Position numbers and translations under genes: made by a program. The notes beneath the pieces are model-generated. The model had not been told where the DNA came from. It searched no databases and was given only the letters and a program-made list of their open reading frames with translations. From Pseudomonas sp. N40(2020) (GTDB taxonomy: Bacteria; Pseudomonadota; Gammaproteobacteria; Pseudomonadales; Pseudomonadaceae), in contig NZ_JACSZV010000028.1 of the NCBI RefSeq assembly GCF_014472415.1, positions 20,854-84,853 on the forward strand: DNA of 64,000 nt, given 5' to 3'. Below, in pieces: positions 45,329 to 55,919 of this stretch. How positions within the stretch are numbered: the first letter of the stretch is position 1; every line of letters begins with the position of its first letter.

Positions 45329-46407
45329 AAGGCTAGATCCTCAGGTGTGAATGTCATCTTGAATGAACGATACGGAGCGAAATCGCTCGGCTTCATTCCC
45401 TGCATTTCTGTCAAACGTCCAATATTCTTGACCGCTGCGACTGCCGAAGCATCGAACGGACCGTCGCCACTGGATTTGGCCACGCTGACCGAAGTCACCG
45501 TACCGTCCGGCAACATGCCGATTTGCAGCACCACCGTCATGCCTTTGCGTGCTGAAGGTGGGCGAGCCCAGCCTTCTGCTGCTCGCGCACGAATCAGGTC
45601 ATCGAAACTGCCCGCGACTTCGTCACCCTGCTCATCGGCCAAGGCCTGCTGACGCTGTGGCGTGTCGGAAAGCAAATCTGCCAGGGCCTGGGCCTTTTTG
45701 TCTTCGGTAGATTTACGTGCCGCATCCTGCGCTTTCTTCTTCGCAGCATCGGCAGCAGCTTTCTTCTTCGCTTCGTCGGCGATTTTCTTCTTCGCCTCTT
45801 CAGCTTCAGCTTTCTTCTTGGCGTCTTCGGCGGCTTTCTTCTTCGCGTCTTCGACAATCTTCTTCTTGGCTTCTTCAGCGGCCGCTTTCTTGGCCTCTTC
45901 TTCAGCAGCCTTTTTGGCTTCTTCTTCAGATTTCTTCTTGGCTATATCAGCCAATTGTTTCTCTTCTGCCTTCTTGGCTTCGGCGGTCTTCTTCGCTTCA
46001 TCGGCTTTTTTGGCTTCATCAGCCTTTTTCGCCTCGTCCGCTTTTTTAGACTCGTCGGCCTTCTTGGCTTCCTCGGCTTTTTGAGCCGCTTCTTCTTTCT
46101 TTTGTTCCGCAGCGGCCTTGATCTCTTCCTGCTCGACCTTTTTCTGTTCCATCTGCTCGACTTCGGTCTGACGCGCGGCGGATTTCTTCGCCTCACCCGC
46201 AATCTTCTGATTGGTCTGGGTGGTCGCCTGACTTTTCGATTTCAGTTGATACAAGGTCGCCTGGACAATCGGCTTGGCCGGCGGCAGCTCAGGTGTAAAA
46301 GCGAAACTGACGAACAGCATGCCGAACACCAGCACGTGCAAGACAATCGCCCAGACACTAGGCCAGAAGAAGCTTTCCGAGGCAGACGGCTCTCGCAGTG
46401 GCTGCAT
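45325..46407 (-). CDS. tolA: TolA, periplasm-spanning protein
   Basis: 360 residues: membrane anchor at about 15-35 (FFWPSVWAIVLHVLVFGMLF), then a long helical domain of Lys/Ala/Glu repeats (EAKKADEAKKADEAKK) to about 240, and the globular C-terminal domain with AEGWARPPSARKGMTVVLQI and LPDGTVTSVSVAKSSGDGPF. It transmits energy from TolQR to TolB-Pal. The repeat region produces long open frames on the other strand, which are not genes. Confidence 0.96.
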   Translation of the reverse strand: MQPLREPSASESFFWPSVWAIVLHVLVFGMLFVSFAFTPELPPAKPIVQATLYQLKSKSQATTQTNQKIAGEAKKSAARQTEVEQMEQKKVEQEEIKAAAEQKKEEAAQKAEEAKKADESKKADEAKKADEAKKADEAKKTAEAKKAEEKQLADIAKKKSEEEAKKAAEEEAKKAAAEEAKKKIVEDAKKKAAEDAKKKAEAEEAKKKIADEAKKKAAADAAKKKAQDAARKSTEDKKAQALADLLSDTPQRQQALADEQGDEVAGSFDDLIRARAAEGWARPPSARKGMTVVLQIGMLPDGTVTSVSVAKSSGDGPFDASAVAAVKNIGRLTEMQGMKPSDFAPYRSFKMTFTPEDLAL

Positions 46408-46868
46408 CAGGGGGCCTCGGTAATCAAGCCAACATTCCCGACCCCGGCTTTCTGCAACCCGCCCATGGCGCCCATGACGGAACCGTAATCGACAGTCTTG
46501 TCGCCACGAATGAAGACCTGGGTACGCTTGCCGTTACCGTTGCCGGCCGCGATGATTTTGGTCACCGCATCGGTCATCTGCGGAAGGGTCATGGCCCTGT
46601 CCTGTTGCTTTTCGGTGTCGACTTCGCTGCCAAGGTTCCAGTAATAGGTCTTGTCAGCCTTGATCGAAATGGTCAGGACCTGGGTGTTGTTGTCCTGCGG
46701 CAAGGCTTCGCTGGAAACCTTGGGCAGATCAACTTTCACGCCCTGATTGAGCATCGGCGCGGTTACCATGAAGATGACCAGCAGCACCAACATCACGTCG
46801 ATGTAAGGCACCACGTTCATCTCGGCGACCGGCTTGCGCTTTTTGCGAGCTCGAGCGATTAAAGCCAT
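46407..46868 (-). CDS. tolR: TolR, proton-channel stator partner
   Basis: 153-residue ExbD-family protein: short cytoplasmic Arg/Lys-rich start, one membrane helix with the proton-bearing Asp in MNVVPYIDVMLVLLVIFMVT, and a periplasmic domain. The stop overlaps the tolA ATG by one base (TGATG). Works with TolQ. Confidence 0.96.
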   Translation of the reverse strand: MALIARARKKRKPVAEMNVVPYIDVMLVLLVIFMVTAPMLNQGVKVDLPKVSSEALPQDNNTQVLTISIKADKTYYWNLGSEVDTEKQQDRAMTLPQMTDAVTKIIAAGNGNGKRTQVFIRGDKTVDYGSVMGAMGGLQKAGVGNVGLITEAP

Positions 46869-46882
46869 TGGAAATTACCTGC

Positions 46883-47578
46883 TTATTCTTCGCTGGTGTG
46901 CACTTTGCGGTGCAGGATCGCCTGGAATTCATCGGCGAAGGTGTAGTAACGGCCCAGCAGGGTTTCGCTGCGGGCTGCAAAACGGTTGTAAGCGATTACT
47001 GCAGGAATTGCCGCGAACAGGCCGATCGCCGTGGCGATAAGTGCTTCGGCAATACCCGGGGCCACGGTGGCCAGGGTGGCTTGCTGGGCGCTGGCCAGAC
47101 CGCGGAAGGAGTTCATGATGCCCCACACGGTACCGAACAGGCCGATGTACGGGCTGACCGAACCAACGGTGGCGAGGAACGGCAGGCTCTGCTCCAGCTT
47201 CTCTTCTTCGCGGGAGATGGCCACACGCATGGCACGGGCCACGCCTTCCATCACCGCCTCAGGATCGACGCCTGGCTGCTGACGCAGACGGGAGAACTCT
47301 TTGAAACCGGCGCGGAAGATTTGCTCGACGCCCGAATCCGGATCCGGGTTGCTACCCGCCTGACGGTACAGCTTGGACAGATCGATACCCGACCAGAAGC
47401 GCTCCTCGAAGCTCTCCAGGGCGCGTCGACCGGCACGCAGCAGGTTGCTGCGCTGAAAGATCATGATCCATGAGGTCACCGATGCGGCCACCAGAGTCAA
47501 CATTACCAACTGCACCACGATGCTGGCATTGCTGACCAGGCTCCACATGGAGGAATGGTCGACGACGTTAGCTTCCAC
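46883..47578 (-). CDS. tolQ: TolQ, proton channel subunit
   Basis: 231 residues, ExbB/MotA family with three membrane helices (first near SNASIVVQLVMLTLVAASVT; later LATVGSVSPYIGLFGTVWGI and LIATAIGLFAAIPAVIAYN). Uses proton flow with TolR to energise TolA. Its start lies inside the end of ybgC (11-base overlap). Confidence 0.97.
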   Translation of the reverse strand: MEANVVDHSSMWSLVSNASIVVQLVMLTLVAASVTSWIMIFQRSNLLRAGRRALESFEERFWSGIDLSKLYRQAGSNPDPDSGVEQIFRAGFKEFSRLRQQPGVDPEAVMEGVARAMRVAISREEEKLEQSLPFLATVGSVSPYIGLFGTVWGIMNSFRGLASAQQATLATVAPGIAEALIATAIGLFAAIPAVIAYNRFAARSETLLGRYYTFADEFQAILHRKVHTSEE

Positions 47579-48035
47579 GCTTTATCTCCTGCTTTGAGTG
47601 TGTACCCGGGCCGCCCGCGTCGGCGAAGGCCGCACGCAGGTCTTCGGGAAGGGCCCGGGGTTTCAAACTGTTAGTGCGCACACAGGCCACCAAAAACTGC
47701 CCTTCGCAGAGCAGCACATTATCCGTAGCCCGCCTGACCTGCTGTTTAAAGCGCAGGCTGGCACGGTTCAATTCGATTACTTCAGCGCTTACCAGCAGCT
47801 CGTCGTCCAGTCGCGCCGGCGCGTGATAGCGCGCTTCGCTGGAATGCACGACAAACAACAGATCCTCCCCTGCCAGCTGCGATTGGGCAAAGCCCAGCTC
47901 GCGGAGCCGCTCGGTTCGAGCCCGTTCCATAAACTTGAGGTAATTAACGTAATACACGATGCCGCCCGCATCGGTGTCCTCGTAATAAACGCGACAACGA
48001 TGTGCGAACGGCTCAAGCCCGTTTTGCGCGCGCAT
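47568..48035 (-). CDS. ybgC: Hot-dog acyl-CoA thioesterase YbgC
   Basis: 155 residues. The 4-hydroxybenzoyl-CoA thioesterase-type active site YYEDTDAGGIVYYVNYLKFM near residue 18 and RARTERLRELG follow the N-terminus. First gene of the tol-pal cluster; hydrolyses acyl-CoA or acyl-ACP and may act in phospholipid handling at the membrane. Confidence 0.94.
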   Translation of the reverse strand: MRAQNGLEPFAHRCRVYYEDTDAGGIVYYVNYLKFMERARTERLRELGFAQSQLAGEDLLFVVHSSEARYHAPARLDDELLVSAEVIELNRASLRFKQQVRRATDNVLLCEGQFLVACVRTNSLKPRALPEDLRAAFADAGGPGTHSKQEIKRGS

Positions 48036-48162
48036 ACTCTAGTGCTTACTCCTCAGGTTGCCAATCCGGCCAGGCAACTGTTTTTCATTGTTCAAAGGCT
48101 TTACCGCAAAAGTACCGTCCTCAGACAGTACAAACCCTGAATAAATCGACAACAAATGTGTA

Positions 48163-49224
48163 TTAATCGTCCACAGCATCGAGAAACTCGTCTGCCACGG
48201 GCATTTCACCCATTCGTGACGGAATGTTTAAACCGAAATGCAGATACGCATGCCGCGTCACCACCCTGCCCCGTGGTGTGCGCATGATGTAGCCCTGTTG
48301 AATCAGGTATGGCTCAAGCACATCTTCAATGGTGTGACGCTCTTCGCTGATCGCAGCGGCGAGGCTGTCGATCCCCACCGGGCCGCCATCGAACTTCTCG
48401 ATCATGGTCAGCAGCAAACGCCGATCTTGATGATCGAAGCCGTGTTCGTCGACGTCCAGCAGGTTCAACGCCAGATCGGCAACCGACTTGGTGATGTGCC
48501 CCTTGGCGCGAACTTCGGCGAAATCGCGCACCCGGCGCAGCAGACGGTTGGCGATCCGCGGCGTACCACGGGCGCGGCGAGCGATTTCGAAGGCGCCTTC
48601 CGGATCCAGCGGCAGACCGAGGATATTCGCCGAACGACTGACAATCGTCGACAGGTCAGCGGTGCTGTAGAACTCAAGACGCTGGACGATACCGAAGCGG
48701 TCACGCAACGGATTGGTCAGCATGCCGGCGCGAGTGGTCGCGCCGACCAGCGTGAACGGCGGCAGATCGAGCTTGATCGAACGCGCTGCCGGCCCTTCGC
48801 CGATCATGATGTCGAGTTGGAAATCTTCCATCGCCGGGTACAGCACTTCTTCAACGATCGGCGACAGACGATGGATTTCGTCGATGAACAACACATCGTG
48901 CGGCTCAAGATTGGTCAGCAACGCCGCCAGATCACCCGGACGTTCGAGGACCGGCCCCGAGGTGCTCTTGATCGATACACCCATTTCCTGAGCGATGATG
49001 TTGGCCAACGTGGTTTTACCCAGCCCGGGCGGGCCGAAGATCAGCGTGTGGTCGAGGGATTCACTACGGCCACGAGCGGCCTGGATGAACAGTTCCATCT
49101 GCTCGCGCACGGTCGGCTGGCCGATATAGTCGGCCAGACTGACCGGGCGAATGGCCCGGTCCTGGACTTCTTCGCGCTCGCGCGGGCTGTGCGCAGCGGC
49201 GATCAGACGATCAGCTTCAATCAC
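48163..49224 (-). CDS. ruvB: Holliday junction helicase RuvB
   Basis: 353-residue AAA+ motor of branch migration. Walker A FGPPGLGKTTLANIIA near 66, Walker B VLFIDEIHRLSP, sensor VGATTRAGMLTNPLRDRFG, and the C-terminal winged helix (LEPYLIQQGYIMRTPRGRV). Starts directly at the ruvA stop (adjacent bases). Confidence 0.98.
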   Translation of the reverse strand: MIEADRLIAAAHSPREREEVQDRAIRPVSLADYIGQPTVREQMELFIQAARGRSESLDHTLIFGPPGLGKTTLANIIAQEMGVSIKSTSGPVLERPGDLAALLTNLEPHDVLFIDEIHRLSPIVEEVLYPAMEDFQLDIMIGEGPAARSIKLDLPPFTLVGATTRAGMLTNPLRDRFGIVQRLEFYSTADLSTIVSRSANILGLPLDPEGAFEIARRARGTPRIANRLLRRVRDFAEVRAKGHITKSVADLALNLLDVDEHGFDHQDRRLLLTMIEKFDGGPVGIDSLAAAISEERHTIEDVLEPYLIQQGYIMRTPRGRVVTRHAYLHFGLNIPSRMGEMPVADEFLDAVDD

Positions 49225-49833
49225 TTAAATCATTCCCTTCAGGGCGCGGCGGATCATGTCTTCACTGCTCAAATTCTTGTCCTTGATCGCGGAAATCGCC
49301 TTGCTCGCTTCCTGCGGCTTGTAACCCAGGGAAATCAGCGCGCTGACCGCATCGTTCTCGGCGGTGTTGACCGGCGCCGGACCGTCCGGCTGGTTCGGCA
49401 CCAGGGCAAACATGGCCGGCGAGGTTTCCCAGGCCTTGAAGCGATCTTTCAGTTCGACCAGTAAACGCTCGGCAGTTTTCTTGCCAACGCCCGGCACCTT
49501 GGTCAGGGCCGAGGTGTCCTGGGATTGCACGCAGCGGATCAACTCGTCGACTTCCAGACTCGACATCAATGCCAGAGCCAGTTTCGGCCCCACACCATTG
49601 AGACGGATCAACTCGCGAAAAAAGTCTCGCTCACGCTTGCCGGCAAAACCATAGAGCAATTGCGCGTCTTCGCGTACGACCAAATGGGTGTGCAGGGTCA
49701 GCGGCTCACCGACCGACGGCAACCGATAGAGAGTGGTCATGGGCACTTCCAGCTCATATCCGAGGCCGTTTACATCCAGAATCAGGTGCGGCGGCTGTTT
49801 CTCAGCCAGGGTGCCGCGCAAGCGTCCAATCAC
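49225..49833 (-). CDS. ruvA: Holliday junction DNA-binding protein RuvA
   Basis: 202 residues. OB-fold N-terminus (MIGRLRGTLAEKQPPHLILD), helix-hairpin-helix motifs (RLNGVGPKLALALMSSLEVD and LTKVPGVGKKTAERLLVEL), and the mobile C-terminal domain that contacts RuvB (DAVSALISLGYKPQEASKAI). Between ruvC and ruvB. Confidence 0.97.
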   Translation of the reverse strand: MIGRLRGTLAEKQPPHLILDVNGLGYELEVPMTTLYRLPSVGEPLTLHTHLVVREDAQLLYGFAGKRERDFFRELIRLNGVGPKLALALMSSLEVDELIRCVQSQDTSALTKVPGVGKKTAERLLVELKDRFKAWETSPAMFALVPNQPDGPAPVNTAENDAVSALISLGYKPQEASKAISAIKDKNLSSEDMIRRALKGMI

Positions 49834-49948
49834 GTTTCAGATCCTTGAGCGTTGGCCAGCCGTGGGCTGGCGACTGACGGAAGGCGAGCTTCAGGCCGAC
49901 GACACAGGCGCAAAACCCACCTTCCGGGAAATTTGATTGCTGATGCTA

Positions 49949-50476
49949 TCAGAGACGCAGGCGCCCGCCACGACTGCGTGCCGTTCCCAAGCCATGCGGC
50001 AGCAGGCTGGAACGGGTGTGCGCGTGACAAATGGCAATCGCCAGAGCGTCCGAAGCATCGATTTGCGGTTTGCTGGTCAGCTTGAGCATGTGCATGACCA
50101 TCATCTGCACTTGCTCCTTATTCGCTGCGCCGGTACCGACCACGGCCTGCTTGACCTGGGTCGCGGTGTATTCGGCGATTTCAAGACTCTCTTCGGCGCC
50201 AGCGACGATGGCGGCTCCGCGGGCCTGCCCCAGTTTCAGCGCAGAATCGGCGTTTTTCGCCATGAACACCTTTTCGATGCCCATGGTGACCGGGCCGTAG
50301 GTCTGAATGATTTCGCGTACGCCGCGATAGACGATTTGCAGACGCTCATGAAGCTCGCCCGCGCCAGTGCGAATACAACCGGAGGCCACGTAGATACAGC
50401 CACCGCGGCCGGTATCGCGAACAATGCCGTAACCGGTGATACGCGAACCGGGGTCGATACCAAGAATTAAAGTCAT
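49949..50476 (-). CDS. ruvC: Holliday junction resolvase RuvC
   Basis: 175-residue endonuclease. Catalytic Asp8 in TLILGIDPGSRITGYGIV, plus the conserved acidic residues in MGIEKVFMAKNADSALKLGQ and the C-terminal DASDALAIAICH. Upstream of ruvA on the same strand, 115 bases apart. Confidence 0.97.
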   Translation of the reverse strand: MTLILGIDPGSRITGYGIVRDTGRGGCIYVASGCIRTGAGELHERLQIVYRGVREIIQTYGPVTMGIEKVFMAKNADSALKLGQARGAAIVAGAEESLEIAEYTATQVKQAVVGTGAANKEQVQMMVMHMLKLTSKPQIDASDALAIAICHAHTRSSLLPHGLGTARSRGGRLRL

Positions 50477-50526
50477 AACGCCTGCGGATTCGGAAAAAGC
50501 ACGAAATTCAATACAACGAATAACAA

Positions 50527-50618
50527 ATGTGGGAGCTGGCTTGCCAGCGATGACGGTGTGTCAGGCAACATCTTCAACAGATGTGCCGACGCCATCGCTG
50601 GCAAGCCAGCTCCCACAT
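50527..50618. repeat. REP doublet (GGAGCTGGCTTGCCAGCGATG class)
   Basis: ATGTGGGAGCTGGCTTGCCA and complement enclose about 45 bases between the YebC gene and ruvC. Confidence 0.9.
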
Positions 50619-50634
50619 TGAATCGTAGTCGCTC

Positions 50635-51381
50635 TTAACCGAGCTGAGCGGCCACGTCTTCCGGAATGTCTGCGTTGGAATAGACGTTCTGCACGTCATC
50701 CAGGTCTTCAAGCATGTCGATCAGCTTCAGGACTTTCTCCGCGCCTTCCAGGTCCAGCTCGGCGCTGGTGGTCGGCTGCATCACGATCTCAGCATCATCA
50801 CCCTTGAAACCAGCAGCTTCGAGGGCGTTACGCACGGCGTAGAAACTGGTGAACGAGGTGAACACATCGATCGAACCGTCTTCGTGGGTAACCACGTCAT
50901 CGGCATCGGCTTCCAGCGCCGCCTCGGTCAGAGCGTCCTCGTCGATGCCCGGTGCGAAGCTGATCTGGCCCTTGCGCTCGAACAGGTACGCGACCGAACC
51001 GTCGGTGCCAAGGTTGCCGCCACACTTGCTGAACGCATGGCGCACAGCGGCTGCGGTACGGTTGCGGTTGTCGGTCATGCACTCGACCATTACCGCCACG
51101 CCGCCCGGGCCGTAACCTTCGTAGGTCAGTTCTTCGACGTTGTCCGCTTCTGTCGCACCGGCGCCGCGCGCCACTGCACGGTCGATGATGTCGCGACTCA
51201 TGTTCGCGCTCAGCGCCTTGTCCAGGGCCAGACGCAGACGCGGATTGGAGCCCGGATCACCGCCGCCCTGACGGGCCGCAACGGTCAGTTCACGGATCCA
51301 CTTGGTGAAGATCTTGCCTCTCTTGGCATCCTGACGTTCTTTGCGGTGCTTGATGTTCGCCCACTTGGAATGACCTGCCAT
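50635..51381 (-). CDS. YebC/PmpR-family protein
   Basis: 248 residues. N-terminus MAGHSKWANIKHRKERQDAK and GGGDPGSNPRLRLALDKALS are the family signature; the acidic C-terminal domain is intact. Members act as transcriptional regulators (PmpR in P. aeruginosa) and, in recent work on the family, as ribosome-associated translation factors. Between aspS and ruvC, the usual place. Confidence 0.95.
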   Translation of the reverse strand: MAGHSKWANIKHRKERQDAKRGKIFTKWIRELTVAARQGGGDPGSNPRLRLALDKALSANMSRDIIDRAVARGAGATEADNVEELTYEGYGPGGVAVMVECMTDNRNRTAAAVRHAFSKCGGNLGTDGSVAYLFERKGQISFAPGIDEDALTEAALEADADDVVTHEDGSIDVFTSFTSFYAVRNALEAAGFKGDDAEIVMQPTTSAELDLEGAEKVLKLIDMLEDLDDVQNVYSNADIPEDVAAQLG

Positions 51382-51473
51382 AACTCGCTCCGAATTCTCT
51401 TTGAAACGTTGCCCGCCTGCTCATGCATCGGCCAGCAACCAAAAAATCTCGACCTGCTCTCTTCTCTATAGAA

Positions 51474-51502
51474 AGAAAAAAGGCGCATCCGAAGATGCGC
51501 CT
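51474..51502 (-). terminator. Terminator after aspS
   Basis: Minus strand GGCGCATCTTCGGATGCGCC followed by TTTTTTCTTTC; a UUCG-type stem-loop 11 bases past the aspS stop. Confidence 0.9.
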
Positions 51503-51513
51503 TCAGGCCCGTC

Positions 51514-53289
<1,776 letters not shown>

Positions 53290-53389
53290 GGTAGTGGTTC
53301 GCTTCTCGTAATTCGAAATTCGGTGGAGATCCCGGCGCACTGAAGCAGTGCGGAAAACTCACGCGTGTCGTTAGACCTGGGTTTGAACC

Positions 53390-53611
53390 CTAGTCAGATT
53401 TGTCGCCACCGGCCAGATTCTTCTTGGTTCCGGTCTTGAAATCGGTTTCGTACCAACCGCTGCCGCTGAGGCGAAAGCCCGGCATGGACAGCTGTTTCTT
53501 GAGCTCTGGCGCCTGGCAGGCAGGGCAGTCGACCAACGGTGCTTCGCTGATCTTTTGAATGGCTTCCAACTGATGACCACAGGAAGCACATTGGTAATCG
53601 TACATCGGCAT
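53390..53611 (-). CDS. FmdB-type zinc ribbon protein
   Basis: 73 residues. Four cysteines in MPMYDYQCASCGH and VDCPACQAPELKK form a zinc ribbon; the C-terminus FRLSGSGWYETDFKTGTKKN is typical of FmdB-like regulators found before aspS in pseudomonads. Function unknown. The start MPMYDYQC is standard for the family. Confidence 0.9.
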   Translation of the reverse strand: MPMYDYQCASCGHQLEAIQKISEAPLVDCPACQAPELKKQLSMPGFRLSGSGWYETDFKTGTKKNLAGGDKSD

Positions 53612-53728
53612 TGGGGTGTCTCGGCGATCAGATTGCCACCGCGCGCAGGGCTTTGCGGCGAAAGAGCGGGATTATATCCATTAAATGCGGCCTGTGCAGC
53701 CGTAAGACTGCACAGGCCGCGACCTCGT

Positions 53729-54070
53729 TTACAACCGCTGTTTCAATGGGAGTGCTTCCTTGGTGCTGTTCATGACGCACACTACCCGCACCAGCGCGCT
53801 GAAATTCTTCACCCCGCCGTGACGCAGATGCACTTCACGGTCGACGTGGGACAATAACGAACTGACCGAACAACAATTGTCTGCTGCCATGTTGCCAAGG
53901 ATGTTCCAATAAACCTGTTCCAGTCGCAGGCAGGTCGCGAATCCGTTCAAACGCACGGATCGCGACAGCGGCTGGACCAATGACATGTCGAAATCGTTGA
54001 CGAACGGATCGAATTTCAATTCATGCTGCAAGCCGACAATCCTGTCGCCTCGCCTGTCTCCCTCTACCAT
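53729..54070 (-). CDS. Ribbon-helix-helix domain protein
   Basis: 113 residues. The segment SRSVRLNGFATCLRLEQVYW followed by NILGNMAADNCCSVSSLLSH matches the RHH_4-type fold (N-terminal beta strand, then two helices); the C-terminal half ends KNFSALVRVVCVMNSTKE. Probably a small DNA-binding regulator, target unknown. GGAG lies 10 bases before the ATG. Confidence 0.72.
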   Translation of the reverse strand: MVEGDRRGDRIVGLQHELKFDPFVNDFDMSLVQPLSRSVRLNGFATCLRLEQVYWNILGNMAADNCCSVSSLLSHVDREVHLRHGGVKNFSALVRVVCVMNSTKEALPLKQRL

Positions 54071-54252
54071 ATCGGTGACACTCCTTTGTCATCTCTGCCT
54101 GTTTTGGAAGCCACAAGCTGTGACTTCATAAAAGCGCAGACGCAAAGTTATATCCAGATGACTTTTTGACCATCACCGTAGGATAAGCCAACGATAGCGG
54201 TAAGATTGCGGACAGCGCGCGAGCCGGCCTCAGGCAAGCCCGCGCTTACGGG

Positions 54253-54723
54253 TTACGCTTCCAGCAAAGCGCGCAACATCCACGCGGTTTTCTCATGAAC
54301 CTGCATACGCTGGGTCAGCAGGTCGGCCGTCGGCTCATCACTGACCTTGTCGAGCAGCGGGAAAATACCGCGTGCGGTGCGGGTCACCGCTTCCTGACCG
54401 GCGACCAATTGCTTGATCATGTCCTCGGCGCTCGGTACGCCCACCTCCTCTTTAATAGAAGACAGACGTGCGTAAGTCGCATAAGCGCCCGGCGCCGGAA
54501 AGCCCAGCGCGCGAATGCGCTCGGCAATCGAGTCCACGGCCAGCGCCAGTTCGTTGTATTGCTCTTCGAACATCAAGTGCAACGTACGAAACATCGGGCC
54601 TGTGACGTTCCAGTGGAAGTTATGGGTTTTCAGATACAGCACGTAGGTGTCCGACAGCAGCCGCGACAACCCTTCGACGATGGACTTGCGATCTTCTTCA
54701 CTGATACCGATATCGATTGCCAT
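54253..54723 (-). CDS. dps: Dps-type ferritin-like protein
   Basis: 156 residues. Ferroxidase residues lie in THNFHWNVTGPMFRTLHLMF and EEQYNELALAVDSIAERIRA, the Dps signature. Oxidises and stores iron and protects DNA. Strong GGAGG before the ATG. No Lys-rich N-terminal tail, so DNA binding may be weak. An OxyR or Fur site was not recognised upstream. Confidence 0.94.
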   Translation of the reverse strand: MAIDIGISEEDRKSIVEGLSRLLSDTYVLYLKTHNFHWNVTGPMFRTLHLMFEEQYNELALAVDSIAERIRALGFPAPGAYATYARLSSIKEEVGVPSAEDMIKQLVAGQEAVTRTARGIFPLLDKVSDEPTADLLTQRMQVHEKTAWMLRALLEA

Positions 54724-55034
54724 GTTTACCTCCTAGCGGCGATTGAATTCATCCAACAGGTGCAATCCCACTCTAGCAAGGCTGCCGGCACCCCGCAGCC
54801 CCGAAAACCTGAACAGGCTGCGACAAATCGCCCGTACCGCTGCCACTGGCCGGGCTGATTTGAGTAGCTGCAGGCTTTGCTGTTAAATAGGCAGTGTGTC
54901 GCCATGCCCCATTTTCCGGGGTGTTGCGCATAGGCTGATGCCGTGTACGTGTCCACCGCCTCTTATTTTGTTCCGAAGCGAACCGTGCACCTCCAGCTCT
55001 TCCTTGTGAGCCGTCATAACGTGAGCCAATCAAA
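54724..55034. other. Divergent gap between dps and the membrane/cold-shock gene
   Basis: 311 bases holding both promoters. I see no convincing regulator box or hairpin; small open frames here overlap on both strands and lack ribosome sites. Confidence 0.4.
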
Positions 55035-55637
55035 ATGTTGAAAATCGTCCACCTGCTAATGGGCGCAGCGGCCTTGCTGCTGTCGTTCATACCTAGTTTG
55101 AAATCCGAAGCCGTTCCCTACCTGCAACAACCCGATGCACTTTACCTGGCCTTTTTCGGCCTGCTGAACCTGGTGATCGCTCCAGTGATTCCTTACTGGA
55201 ACAAAGGCCCGCGCCAGCATCTGCAAAACCTTGTCAGCGCTCTTCTGGTGCTGACTGTCGTCCTGCAAACCTTGACCCTGGTCGCACCGATGCCTGTCAT
55301 CGCCGGCCAGCCCGCCGTGTTGTTCAGTCTGGTGATTGCCCTGGTTGCGGTGATCCTGCACCTGGCCGTCAGCTTCTATCGATCTTCACCGGCTGCCGCA
55401 CCGACCAACTACGACATGACCAACCGCGATACCGGCACCGTCAAGTGGTTCAACACTTCCAAAGGCTTCGGCTTTATCTCCCGGGATTCCGGCGATGATA
55501 TTTTCGTGCACTTTCGTGCGATCCGTGGCGAAGGCCACCGTGTTCTGGTCGAAGGCCAGCGCGTCGAGTTCTCGGTGATGAACCGGGACAAGGGTTTGCA
55601 AGCCGAGGACGTGATCGCCGCTCTGCCGCGTCGCTGA
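55035..55637 (+). CDS. Membrane protein with C-terminal cold-shock domain
   Basis: 200 residues. Three to four hydrophobic helices in the first 120 residues (MLKIVHLLMGAAALLLSFIP, LYLAFFGLLNLVIAPVIPYW, LLVLTVVLQTLTLVAPMPVI, LFSLVIALVAVILHLAVSFY), then a linker RSSPAAAPTNYDMTNRD and a complete cold-shock domain (GTVKWFNTSKGFGFISRDSG, IFVHFRAIRGEGHRVLVEGQ). The RNA-binding aromatic residues are kept. Predicted inner-membrane protein with the domain in the cytoplasm. A weak ribosome site precedes the ATG. Confidence 0.88.
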   Translation: MLKIVHLLMGAAALLLSFIPSLKSEAVPYLQQPDALYLAFFGLLNLVIAPVIPYWNKGPRQHLQNLVSALLVLTVVLQTLTLVAPMPVIAGQPAVLFSLVIALVAVILHLAVSFYRSSPAAAPTNYDMTNRDTGTVKWFNTSKGFGFISRDSGDDIFVHFRAIRGEGHRVLVEGQRVEFSVMNRDKGLQAEDVIAALPRR

Positions 55638-55645
55638 TCCAAGGC

Positions 55646-55686
55646 CAAAAAAAACCGCGAGCAGCGTGCTGTTCGCGGTTTTTTTT
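55646..55686. terminator. Bidirectional terminator between the cold-shock fusion and slyX
   Basis: AACCGCGAGCAGC / GCTGTTCGCGGTT stem flanked by A8 on the left and T8 on the right, serving both convergent genes. Confidence 0.9.
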
Positions 55687-55709
55687 ATGCCCGAAGAAAA
55701 GCGCTCGCC

Positions 55710-55916
55710 TCAATAGTGCGGTGGCGGTGCTTCTTCTTCAAAGGACTCGAACTGCCCGACCATTTCTTCCTGGCGCTTGAGCAGTGCGGCCATCTGCAAT
55801 TGCAGGCGCTCAACCACTCGCTGCTGCGCCACCAGCACGTCGTTCAACGCCTGAATGGTGTCATCCTGAAACGCCAGACGGCTTTCCAGATCGGTAACGC
55901 GATCTTCAAGGCTCAT
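55710..55916 (-). CDS. slyX: SlyX family protein
   Basis: 68-residue coiled-coil protein: LEDRVTDLESRLAFQDDTIQ and ALNDVLVAQQRVVERLQLQM, ending in EEEAPPPHY, the typical PPHY end. Role unknown. Three bases after the HIT gene stop, so probably cotranscribed. Confidence 0.92.
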   Translation of the reverse strand: MSLEDRVTDLESRLAFQDDTIQALNDVLVAQQRVVERLQLQMAALLKRQEEMVGQFESFEEEAPPPHY

Positions 55917-55919
55917 GAT

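Noticed and set aside
45662..46488. Hydrophobic Phe/Ser/Leu-rich open frames opposite tolA
   Set aside because: They are the reverse reading of the Lys/Ala/Glu repeats of TolA, which give false membrane-like sequence.
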